A stretch of 64,000 nt of DNA from an uncultured Prevotellaceae bacterium (GTDB taxonomy: Bacteria; Bacteroidota; Bacteroidia; Bacteroidales; Bacteroidaceae), in the NCBI GenBank assembly GCA_902782305.1, contig CACZMV010000001.1, positions 62,001 through 126,000 on the forward strand, given 5' to 3'. The position numbers were made by a program, and so were the translations under genes. The notes below the pieces were generated by a model. It ran no database searches and was not told where the DNA came from. It saw nothing but the letters and a program-made list of their open reading frames with translations. Below, piece by piece: positions 55,157 to 62,958 of this stretch. Every line of letters starts with the position of its first letter. Within the stretch, counting starts at the first letter, position 1.

Positions 55157-55217
55157 GATGCCTTATCTTTAATGTTCAGCTTATACCTTCAAATTTATTA
55201 GCCCTTTTCCCTTTTAT

Positions 55218-56102
55218 TCAAACTATCACCTTTGTCTTGCAATACTTTTCACGAAACTCTGTGGGACTACAACCTTTACGCTTGCGGAAGAGACGATTGA
55301 AATTGCTCAATGTGTTGAAGCCACAGTCCCAGCATATTTCACTGACGCTGTCGGTGGTATCGAGCAAAAGACGTGCTGCATGCCCCAAGCGGATGTCGAT
55401 AATGTATTCTGAAAAGGTCTTGCCCGTACGCAATTTAAAAAAACGGCTGAAGGCAGTTGGTGTCATGCTCACAAGGTTGGCAAGCTGTTCCAATCGCAAC
55501 TCATCGTTGATATGCGTATTGATATAGTCCTTTACTTTCAATACTCGACGCGACTCGCTACTCACATCAACCTTGGCGAAAGTGGAGGAAGCCAGCTCGT
55601 ACGCGTCGTCAAACTTCGACAACTCATAGAATATATATATCAGTTCATGAGCCATCAAAAACTTATCGTCTATCGTGGCAAGTTTCACTATACGGGGGTA
55701 AATAGTCATGATAGCCGACATACGAAAAGCAAGGCCACGCTTTGCACGCATCAGCATCTGATAAATGCTCTTGTAAGGATTCGTGCGGAATGGTGTATGT
55801 TCATCCTCGAAATGGATATAGAATTGTACTGTCACCTCATGGATGTCATCACTTTTGCATTCGTGTTGTTCCCATACATGTTCCAAATCGCTGCTGGTGA
55901 TAAGCACGAGGTCGAAATCGCCAATAACCTCGCTACTGTCTCCCACTACACGACGGGCACCAGCTGCATTCTCCACGAAATTCAACTCCATGATGTCGTG
56001 ACAATGGATAGGATAGTCGAACTCCTTCTTGTGACGGTCGGCCACATACATAAAATCATGTTCACCCAAAGGCGTAATTTCTCTTAATACTCTTGTCTCC
56101 AT
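55218..56102 (-). CDS. AraC-family transcriptional regulator (cupin plus HTH)
   Basis: A 294-residue regulator. The N-terminal cupin-like sensor (about 20-130, DYPIHCHDIMELNFVE) is followed by a linker and a C-terminal double helix-turn-helix (about 190-290) with LRLEQLANLVSMTPTAFSRF, KTFSEYIIDIRLGHAARLL and SVSEICWDCGFNTLSNFNRL. It sits between an acetylesterase and a mannanase on the same strand, so local control of mannan or acetyl-oligosaccharide use is likely. No ligand can be deduced. Confidence 0.92.
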   Translation of the reverse strand: METRVLREITPLGEHDFMYVADRHKKEFDYPIHCHDIMELNFVENAAGARRVVGDSSEVIGDFDLVLITSSDLEHVWEQHECKSDDIHEVTVQFYIHFEDEHTPFRTNPYKSIYQMLMRAKRGLAFRMSAIMTIYPRIVKLATIDDKFLMAHELIYIFYELSKFDDAYELASSTFAKVDVSSESRRVLKVKDYINTHINDELRLEQLANLVSMTPTAFSRFFKLRTGKTFSEYIIDIRLGHAARLLLDTTDSVSEICWDCGFNTLSNFNRLFRKRKGCSPTEFREKYCKTKVIV

Positions 56103-56126
56103 ATTTGTATTATAACGGTTGCATAA

Positions 56127-57581
56127 TTACCAGTTATCTGTACGGAAAGGGAATAATGGGAGATTGCCGCCATTCTTGACATTGCCAATCTGGAAATTCT
56201 TAAAGCAATAGCGCACGGCTACGGGTTTTTTCACCACTGGTGAGGTAATGATGATAGCTTCGTCCCAGTAACCACCGCCAGGTTGCCAGAAATGCTTGGC
56301 TATAGCGGGATGGAATATCTTGTCCTTACCAGCTACCTCAAAACCCTCCATCTGTTCAAAGGGGGCATCGCACCAATAGTTGTCCTTGGTGTGGATGAAG
56401 ACAGTGTCGTTCTTGATGGTCATATCCTTGTAGGAAGAACTCTTGTACTGGATAGTTTCAAAACCATAGTCACGGTTCAAAGCCGTAAAGGCCAGACGCT
56501 CCCCGACTTCCTGTTTCTGGGCGGGATGGATCTGGGTTGTCTCATACGGATAGACGAGGTCGTTGGTACAGACAAGTGAACTGTTGGGAATGATTTGTGC
56601 AGCCTTCCACTGCTGTTCGCGGAGCAAGGCACTACTGATGGCATTCAGGTCGCCATCATCATAGGCCCACGGTGCTATCTGTACGAAATAGAAGGGAATC
56701 TCACCAAGTCCGAACTGACTTCTCCATTGCTCCACAAGCAGCTTCATGCGTTGGGAATACTGGTCGCCAGGGTCGCCCACGTTCGAACAGCCCTGATAAT
56801 AGAGGATGCCCCTGACGGTGTAGTTCAGGATGGGATTGAAGGTACCGTTGCCCCAGAGCAACGAACGGTGATAGTCGTATTGCGCCCATTTCTTGCAGAT
56901 TTCCACGGAGTCTGTCGGGTCACTGGTGTATTTCTGAAGATTCTCCTTTGTCAGCCAACTCTCTACGCGCGAACCTCCTTTGTTAGCTTCTATGATACCA
57001 ACAGGAATGTCGAGGGTGCGACTCAGCAGTCGCGCGAAAAAATAGCCTGTGGCCGAGAAGTCGCCGACGGTCTTCGGTGAGCACTGTCGCCATTCGCACA
57101 GGGCATCGTCCTGAGGCTCACTACGCATGATGCTGGGAATTTTCACTGAGCGCACACCTTTCGAGTTCGCAGCATCAAGCACATGGTGGTTGTAGTCCTT
57201 CACAGGACACATACCGAAGCCTTTTACGGGCATCTCCATGTTCGATTGTCCGGCACAAACCCATACCTCACCGCTGACGACATTACTAATGGTCGTGGTT
57301 TCACCGTCATCAAAGGTGATGGTCAGCGGGGTATAACTGGCTTTCGGGGTCTTAACCTTTAGCAGCCATTTGCCGTCCTTGTCAGCCTTGACTTTTACAC
57401 TCTCGTTGTTCCATGAGGTTGTTACCTTCACAGTTTTTCCAGGTTTGGTCCATCCCCAAAGACGGGCATCTGTCTGTTGTTGAAGTACCATATTGTTGCC
57501 GATGATGTGCGGCAGTCTTACCTTGGCCTGAATACCGAGTGTCAAGGCCAGGAGCATCAGAAATGTCAGAATCCTTTTCAT
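56127..57581 (-). CDS. Sialate O-acetylesterase-family (SGNH) carbohydrate acetylesterase
   Basis: A 484-residue secreted protein (signal peptide 1-19). After an N-terminal beta domain (about 22-105), the SGNH hydrolase has nucleophile Ser in VCAGQSNMEMPV (about residue 115), the oxyanion Gly/Asn in IEANKGGSRVESW (about 200) and the catalytic His region TTQIHPAQKQEVGERLA (about 355). The family removes acetyl groups from sialic acids, but in polysaccharide loci homologues deacetylate xylan or mannan. Given the neighbours, acetylated mannan is the probable substrate. It is preceded by a divergent promoter region. Confidence 0.87.
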   Translation of the reverse strand: MKRILTFLMLLALTLGIQAKVRLPHIIGNNMVLQQQTDARLWGWTKPGKTVKVTTSWNNESVKVKADKDGKWLLKVKTPKASYTPLTITFDDGETTTISNVVSGEVWVCAGQSNMEMPVKGFGMCPVKDYNHHVLDAANSKGVRSVKIPSIMRSEPQDDALCEWRQCSPKTVGDFSATGYFFARLLSRTLDIPVGIIEANKGGSRVESWLTKENLQKYTSDPTDSVEICKKWAQYDYHRSLLWGNGTFNPILNYTVRGILYYQGCSNVGDPGDQYSQRMKLLVEQWRSQFGLGEIPFYFVQIAPWAYDDGDLNAISSALLREQQWKAAQIIPNSSLVCTNDLVYPYETTQIHPAQKQEVGERLAFTALNRDYGFETIQYKSSSYKDMTIKNDTVFIHTKDNYWCDAPFEQMEGFEVAGKDKIFHPAIAKHFWQPGGGYWDEAIIITSPVVKKPVAVRYCFKNFQIGNVKNGGNLPLFPFRTDNW

Positions 57582-57610
57582 TTTGGCATAAGTTTTTAGC
57601 TTTTACTGTG

Positions 57611-57618
57611 CAAAGTTA
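57611..57618 (-). promoter_or_regulatory. -7 element of the acetylesterase gene
   Basis: TAACTTTG on the minus strand, 29 bp upstream of the start, followed by GCACAGTAAA and a CTAAAAAC leader as in front of the GH43 gene. Confidence 0.55.
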
Positions 57619-57722
57619 AGAAAAAAATCGTAACTTTGCCATCATAGATGGCTAAATTCTTTGACCTAAAGGTGCAAAGTGCTAAAGAAATCCTCCGTTT
57701 CGAAAAAAAAGGAACGAGTTTC

Positions 57723-57753
57723 TTTGTTTTGCTCTCGACTTTTCGTAACTTTG
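57723..57753 (+). promoter_or_regulatory. Full-consensus promoter of the YqiA-like gene
   Basis: TTTG (57723-57726), 19 bp, TAACTTTG (57746-57753). The ATG pair at 57759/57762 lies 5-8 bp beyond, so the mRNA may be leaderless. Confidence 0.7.
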
Positions 57754-57758
57754 CACAC

Positions 57759-58745
57759 ATGATGACAGAAAATCCATATGTAAAGCAGTTCCCTGAGCTC
57801 ATGGCAGGCAAGACAGTATTGTATTGTCACGGCTTTGCCAGCAGTGGACAATCGGGCACAGTGACTCGTCTGCGAGAAGTAATGCCACAAGCAAAAGTGG
57901 TAGCTCCCGACTTGCCCATCCACCCACAAGAGGCTATTGCATTATTAAAGGAGGTCTGTCAAAAAGAGAAACCCGCACTCATCATTGGTACTTCTATGGG
58001 AGGCATGTATGCAGAACAGCTTTATGGTTTCGACCGTATCTGTGTCAATCCCGCTATGGAAATGGGCGAAACGATGAAGGCGCATGGCATGACGGGAACG
58101 CAACAATTCCAGAATCCCCGTTTGGATGGTGTGCAGGAATTCTATGTGGACAAGGCACTGGTCAAAGAATACAAGGACCAGTCGGAGCATCGCTTCGAAG
58201 GCATTACCGATGAGGAGCGCCAGCGTGTCTTTGGACTTTTTGGCGATGAGGATACTACGGTCGATACGTTCGACATGTTTCATACACATTATCCCAACGC
58301 TATCCACTTTCATGGTGAGCATCGCATGAACGACCGTTCGTTTATGCAGAGTGTAGTTCCTGTTATCCGTTGGATTGACGACAAACAGGAAAAGCGCGAG
58401 CGCCCTATAATATATATAGGTATAGAGACGATGATGGACGGCTACCAGAAACCAGCCTCATCCGTTCAGAAGGCCATTCGTTTGCTCATTGAGCACTATC
58501 AGGTCTATTTCGTCGTTCCTTGTTCACTGTATGCCACAACTGAATCGTGGCTCACAGAGTATATCAACGTCCCTGCCTGGCACCATACCATCTTCACCTA
58601 TCGTCGCGACCTGCTCTATGGCGACTATCTCATCAGCCAGCAAAAAGAGGGAGACACCATGGCAACCCTCTTGGAGTATGGTTCAGACACTTTCAAGACA
58701 TGGGAAGATATCATTGAATACTTTGCCAGACTTGGCGGACAATAA
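57759..58745 (+). CDS. YqiA-like alpha/beta hydrolase fused to a degenerate 5'-nucleotidase-like domain
   Basis: From 57759 the product is 328 residues. The first 190 form an alpha/beta hydrolase with VLYCHGFASSG, nucleophile Ser in IIGTSMGGMYAE (about residue 82), Asp in FGDEDTTVD and His in HGEHRMND, as in YqiA/UPF0227 esterases. The last 115 residues (from RPIIYIGIETMMDGY) resemble the HAD-like 5'(3')-deoxyribonucleotidases, including RRDLLYGDYLI, but the nucleophile Asp and the acidic pair after GDYLI are missing, so it is probably inactive. The frame extends upstream to 57648, but a full promoter lies inside that extension, so the later start is chosen. MAGKTVL at 57801 is another option. 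Confidence 0.75.
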   Translation: MMTENPYVKQFPELMAGKTVLYCHGFASSGQSGTVTRLREVMPQAKVVAPDLPIHPQEAIALLKEVCQKEKPALIIGTSMGGMYAEQLYGFDRICVNPAMEMGETMKAHGMTGTQQFQNPRLDGVQEFYVDKALVKEYKDQSEHRFEGITDEERQRVFGLFGDEDTTVDTFDMFHTHYPNAIHFHGEHRMNDRSFMQSVVPVIRWIDDKQEKRERPIIYIGIETMMDGYQKPASSVQKAIRLLIEHYQVYFVVPCSLYATTESWLTEYINVPAWHHTIFTYRRDLLYGDYLISQQKEGDTMATLLEYGSDTFKTWEDIIEYFARLGGQ

Positions 58746-58766
58746 CATATTAGAGTCTTTAAGACT

Positions 58767-61589
58767 ATGAGAACCTACAACAAAATATTACTCACATTAC
58801 GAACTTTCGCAACCTGCCTGCTTACTATGATGATTCTCGGTAGCAGATCGCAGGAATTAAACCAGTTTACATACAGCCATCTGGGAATGGAAGACGGTAT
58901 GCACAGCCAAAGAGTGTATAGCATTCTCCAAACCAGTGACGGAGCAATATGGTGGGGGACAAAGAACGGAGTTGAACGATACAACGGCGTCACCATCAGA
59001 CATTACCAATTGGGCGAACAGGACAAATACAGCAATGATGCCGGACGCATTATCAAGCTTCTGGTTGATGAGGAGAGAGATAGTTCTAAGTCGTTGTATG
59101 CTTATGATGACAAGGGGTTCATTTTTGTTTATGATGCAGCTACCGACCGTTTCAAGTTAAAGGTAAATATCAGAGAAATGGTTGGTGGCGAAATACGGCT
59201 CAACGATATTTGCCCTACCGAACAAGGTCTCTGGACGGCAACAAATCAAGGTATCTATATACTCGATGGCAGAACAGCAAAGGCTGTGACGAAAGATGTC
59301 TACGCCAATTGTATTGTCAGAACCGAGAAAAATCTGATATTCTGTACACGCAGCGGCATTTTTGAGACCGCTGTCACTTCCAATGGAACGGAAAAGCCAC
59401 GCAAGATAGCTGCTGGTAACATGGAAAGCGGCTATTATGATCCGCTATATGATAAGGTATGGTTGGGTGGATTCTCTTCTGGACTTTATGTGCTGGACAA
59501 TAACGGAGAACTGACAAGAGTGTCCCAGAAAGAGTCTGCATGGCAACAGCCTATCCGAAGCATCTGTCCCTATAACAGCAAAACGATGCTCATCGGCATT
59601 GACGGTAAGGGTGTTCATTGGATAGACCGCAGACCTGACGAGCAAGGGCAATACAAAAGTGGTCTGCTGTTTGATGCCAATGAGGGTCCACAAGGTGTCC
59701 TGCATGGCAATGGCATCTATTCGATGATATGCGATTCGTGGGAAAACATTGTCATTGGCTCCTATTCTGGTGGTATAGACATTGCCCGTCCGGTAGGTAG
59801 TACCTCGGCCGTATTCCGCCATGAACAAAACAACCAGCAGTCGTTGCTCAACAACAATGTCAACTGTGTGCTCAGAGCATCATCATCCTTGATGATTATA
59901 GGAACAGACAATGGTGTGAGTTTATTTAATCCACAGACAGGTCTTTGGCAACACGCTTGTCAGGGAATGGTGGTTCTTTCCCTATGCAAGACTCCGAATG
60001 GCTCACTATTGGCTGCTACCTATGGTAATGGTGTATATGAGATTGCTCCTAACGGTAGTGCACACCCCTTGTACAATGAAGAAAACGGAACGCTTCAGGA
60101 CAACCATGTCTTTAGCTTGCTTTTTGACCGCAAGGGTGACCTATGGATGGGATGCCTAGACGGAGCGCTGGTTCAGAAAACACCCGCAGGCTGCAAGTAC
60201 CATCAAGTCAAGTATGTTAATGCACTATTGGAATTACCCAATGGACATATTGCAGTAGGTACGGCATACGGGCTTTGGATTGTCGACCCTGTCACAGGAA
60301 AGGTTAACGAACTAAACTATCAGGCAGACCGTAAGGATGATGTCAACCGCTTCATACTGTCACTACTGTTAAATGGAACGGATGAACTTTGGATAGGAAC
60401 CGATGGTGGTGGCGCGTACATTTATAATCTCCAAACCAAGAAATGCCGCCAAATGACCACAGAGGACGGGCTTCCTTCAAATAGTGTTCGCAGTTTATGC
60501 AAAGACCATTTCAATCGTATCATGATAGCGACGGAACATGGTCTGGCTTTTGTAAAGCCCAACCAACCAACAAAGGCTGTTGATGTTAACTATTGCTATG
60601 GCTTAGGCTGTGAATATACAAACGGCGCTTCCACGATTCTTGGCAATAATCATATATTGCTGGGCACTACGTCAGGAGCCATCATCATTAATCCAGAGAA
60701 CATCCAGGAAATCAACTATCTTGCAGATCTTAGACTTACATCCGTCAACTGCAGCGACGATGATGATGACTCTTTTAAAGAAGAAACATACCAAATGCTT
60801 CAAGACGGGAGTCTGAAACTTCCCTATGACAAACAGACCTTTGTTCTAAACTTTGAGAGCATCAACCTTCGCAACCAGTTTGATATAGTTTATCAATACC
60901 AGGTAGCCGGAGGTGAGTGGAGTCAGCCCATCGAACAGCAATACATTCGATTCACCAATCTGGAGCCAGGCAATCACCGGCTAAGGCTTAGGGCAATTAG
61001 TCGCACCAGCGGCACCGTACTTGACGAATTGGAGTTGACCATCCACATCGGACAACCTTGGTGGAAGTCTTGGTGGATGATGCTCATCTATTGCTGTCTC
61101 ATCATCCTTGCCTTCTATGGAGCTTGGCGTATCTATCAACTACATACCAAATACATGCGTTTGGTAGTTAGTAACCCGCAACTTAACGCTGACCTCCATC
61201 AAAGCAATCGATTCCAGACAGAATCGTCTGCCATCAGCCAGCCTCTACCGTCAACAGAAGCTGACGAACAGACTGAAGAAGGCAATGAATTCATCAGTAA
61301 AGTGACAAGACTGGTTATCGACAATCTCTCCGACAGCGATTTCAGCATCGATCGTCTTTGTCAGGAGATGGCCATGAGTCGTACGCTCTTTTATATTAAA
61401 TTAAAGAGCTACACAGGTAAATCGCCACAGGACTTCATCCGAGTCATTCGCTTAGAGCGTGCCGTTACGTTGTTGCGCAATGGTCAGTCGGTGACGGATA
61501 CTGCCACTCTGACAGGCTTTGAAAATGCCAAATACTTCAGTACGGTGTTTAAGAAATACTTTGGTGTTTCACCCTCAAAATTCTGTTGA
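58767..61589 (+). CDS. Kinase-less hybrid-sensor-like regulator: propeller, Y_Y_Y, TM, AraC HTH
   Basis: A 940-residue protein. A signal peptide or anchor (about 8-28) is followed by a periplasmic two-component-propeller sensor (about 30-685; repeats such as DGAIWWGTKNGVERY, KGDLWMGCLDGALV, DELWIGTDGGGAYIYN), a Y_Y_Y domain (about 690-762) and one transmembrane helix (about 768-790). A 50-residue linker then leads directly to an AraC double HTH (about 840-940, FSIDRLCQEMAMSRTLFYIKLK). Normal hybrid two-component regulators of 1,300-1,400 residues carry histidine kinase, ATPase and receiver domains here; all are absent with no frameshift. It would act as a membrane-tethered one-component regulator of the mannan genes. 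Confidence 0.9.
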   Translation: MRTYNKILLTLRTFATCLLTMMILGSRSQELNQFTYSHLGMEDGMHSQRVYSILQTSDGAIWWGTKNGVERYNGVTIRHYQLGEQDKYSNDAGRIIKLLVDEERDSSKSLYAYDDKGFIFVYDAATDRFKLKVNIREMVGGEIRLNDICPTEQGLWTATNQGIYILDGRTAKAVTKDVYANCIVRTEKNLIFCTRSGIFETAVTSNGTEKPRKIAAGNMESGYYDPLYDKVWLGGFSSGLYVLDNNGELTRVSQKESAWQQPIRSICPYNSKTMLIGIDGKGVHWIDRRPDEQGQYKSGLLFDANEGPQGVLHGNGIYSMICDSWENIVIGSYSGGIDIARPVGSTSAVFRHEQNNQQSLLNNNVNCVLRASSSLMIIGTDNGVSLFNPQTGLWQHACQGMVVLSLCKTPNGSLLAATYGNGVYEIAPNGSAHPLYNEENGTLQDNHVFSLLFDRKGDLWMGCLDGALVQKTPAGCKYHQVKYVNALLELPNGHIAVGTAYGLWIVDPVTGKVNELNYQADRKDDVNRFILSLLLNGTDELWIGTDGGGAYIYNLQTKKCRQMTTEDGLPSNSVRSLCKDHFNRIMIATEHGLAFVKPNQPTKAVDVNYCYGLGCEYTNGASTILGNNHILLGTTSGAIIINPENIQEINYLADLRLTSVNCSDDDDDSFKEETYQMLQDGSLKLPYDKQTFVLNFESINLRNQFDIVYQYQVAGGEWSQPIEQQYIRFTNLEPGNHRLRLRAISRTSGTVLDELELTIHIGQPWWKSWWMMLIYCCLIILAFYGAWRIYQLHTKYMRLVVSNPQLNADLHQSNRFQTESSAISQPLPSTEADEQTEEGNEFISKVTRLVIDNLSDSDFSIDRLCQEMAMSRTLFYIKLKSYTGKSPQDFIRVIRLERAVTLLRNGQSVTDTATLTGFENAKYFSTVFKKYFGVSPSKFC

Positions 61590-61602
61590 AAAGGGCGAAA
61601 AA

Positions 61603-61660
61603 GGTATAAAAACTATCATAAAAGGGTATAAAAACTGACATCTACAAGTTTTTATACCCT
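61603..61660. repeat. Direct plus inverted repeat upstream of a GH5 gene
   Basis: GGTATAAAAACT occurs at 61603-61614 and 61625-61636 (22-bp period), and its reverse complement at 61647-61658. The last two extend to a perfect 14-bp dyad (61623-61636 with 61647-61660). It may be a regulator-binding site or a weak terminator. Confidence 0.8.
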
Positions 61661-61700
61661 ATTTTGTATGCAATGAAACCCCCGCTTATATATAAAAAGG

Positions 61701-61708
61701 TACTTTTG
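61701..61708 (+). promoter_or_regulatory. -7 element of the GH5 gene
   Basis: TACTTTTG fits TAnnTTTG, 39 bp before the start at 61748 and about 40 bp after the GGTATAAAAACT repeats. No -33 TTTG is present, which fits activator control. Confidence 0.5.
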
Positions 61709-61747
61709 CACCGCGAAATCTCAATTACAAATTTAACGCTAACTAAA

Positions 61748-62941
61748 ATGATACACAAGAAAAGTTATTCTCTGAGACACCTGTTTGTTGTTAGTATGAC
61801 AAGCATCACGCTAACTCTTGCAGCCCAACCTACCGCTAAAGAGTGGAACAAAGATGTGGTTGGTTGGAATTTAGGCAATCAGTTAGAATGCTCTGCCCCT
61901 GGTCAAGATGGCGAGTCGATGCAAATCGGCATGGCCGACAATAGCATCAAGGCAGAAACTGCATGGGGTAATCCTGTTGTTACCAAGAAAGTCATTAAAG
62001 CCGTAAAAGATGCCGGTTTCAATGCCATTCGTATTCCTGTCCGTTGGCAGTGCCATATTACCAATGCACAAGCAATGAGCATTGACAAGGCATGGCTCAA
62101 CCGTGTGAAGGAAATCGTTGGCTGGTGCCTAAGCAACGACCTGAAAGTTATTATCAACACCCACCACGACAAATGGCTGGAAGGTCGTCCTACCAATGAA
62201 TATAAAGACGAGAACAACCAGAAACTGGCATTGCTTTGGCTGAATATCGCCAGCGAGTTTGCCCAGTATGACTACCGCGTTGCCTTTGCTGGCACCAACG
62301 AGGTTCATATTAAGGACAACTGGGGTAAGCCTGAAGCTGAGAATCTGGCTGTACAGAATTCGTATAACCAGACATTTATTGATGTAGTACGCGCCACAGG
62401 TGGCAACAACCTCAAGCGACACCTGATTGTTCAGACCTACGTTTGCAATCCTGACTTCGGCCTCTACAATGGCGATTTCATTATTCCTACTGATGTGGAA
62501 GGGAATGGGAACGACTACATGAGCGTAGAGTTCCATTACTATACACCTTGGGACTATGCCGGTGAGTGCAAATTCAATTACTGGGGAGAGCCATTCAAGC
62601 AGTTTGGCGAGGCTTCTCCAAGCGACGAGAAGACGATGACAGAGTTCTTCGACAAGACCTTAGCCACATGGGCTTCACAGGGATTAGGCCTTGTTATGGG
62701 CGAATGGGGTATTACCGACCGTCAGAAGGGCGGACAGACTGATAAGATTCACGAGAACATGACTTATTACTGTCAATTCCTGGTCAGCGAGACTCGCAAG
62801 CGTGGTATTGCCACATTCATCTGGGACAACAACGCTTTCGGCAGCGGTCCTGAACACTTCGGCATCTTTGACCGCGAACGTGGTATGAAGGTTAAGGCTC
62901 CCTGGATTCTCCAAGGTATCACAGAAGGAAAATCAAAATAA
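61748..62941 (+). CDS. GH5-family endo-beta-glycanase
   Basis: A 397-residue secreted enzyme from the ATG at 61748. A longer frame begins with TTG at 61664 but would place the promoter inside the gene. Signal peptide about 1-26 (TLAAQ). The barrel begins VVGWNLGNQLECSAPG and has acid/base Glu185 in VAFAGTNEVHI and nucleophile Glu319 in GLVMGEWGITD. The shared VRATGGNN segment links it to the GH5 domains at 49411 and 51038. Subfamily 4 or a close relative is likely; cellulose, glucomannan or xyloglucan are possible substrates. The next GH5 gene follows after 17 bp. Confidence 0.88.
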   Translation: MIHKKSYSLRHLFVVSMTSITLTLAAQPTAKEWNKDVVGWNLGNQLECSAPGQDGESMQIGMADNSIKAETAWGNPVVTKKVIKAVKDAGFNAIRIPVRWQCHITNAQAMSIDKAWLNRVKEIVGWCLSNDLKVIINTHHDKWLEGRPTNEYKDENNQKLALLWLNIASEFAQYDYRVAFAGTNEVHIKDNWGKPEAENLAVQNSYNQTFIDVVRATGGNNLKRHLIVQTYVCNPDFGLYNGDFIIPTDVEGNGNDYMSVEFHYYTPWDYAGECKFNYWGEPFKQFGEASPSDEKTMTEFFDKTLATWASQGLGLVMGEWGITDRQKGGQTDKIHENMTYYCQFLVSETRKRGIATFIWDNNAFGSGPEHFGIFDRERGMKVKAPWILQGITEGKSK

Positions 62942-62958
62942 AATATTATCATCTATTT

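Noticed and set aside
61664-61747. Longer GH5 start at TTG 61664
   Set aside because: It would place the promoter element inside the gene and precede the signal peptide with a charged, non-signal leader.
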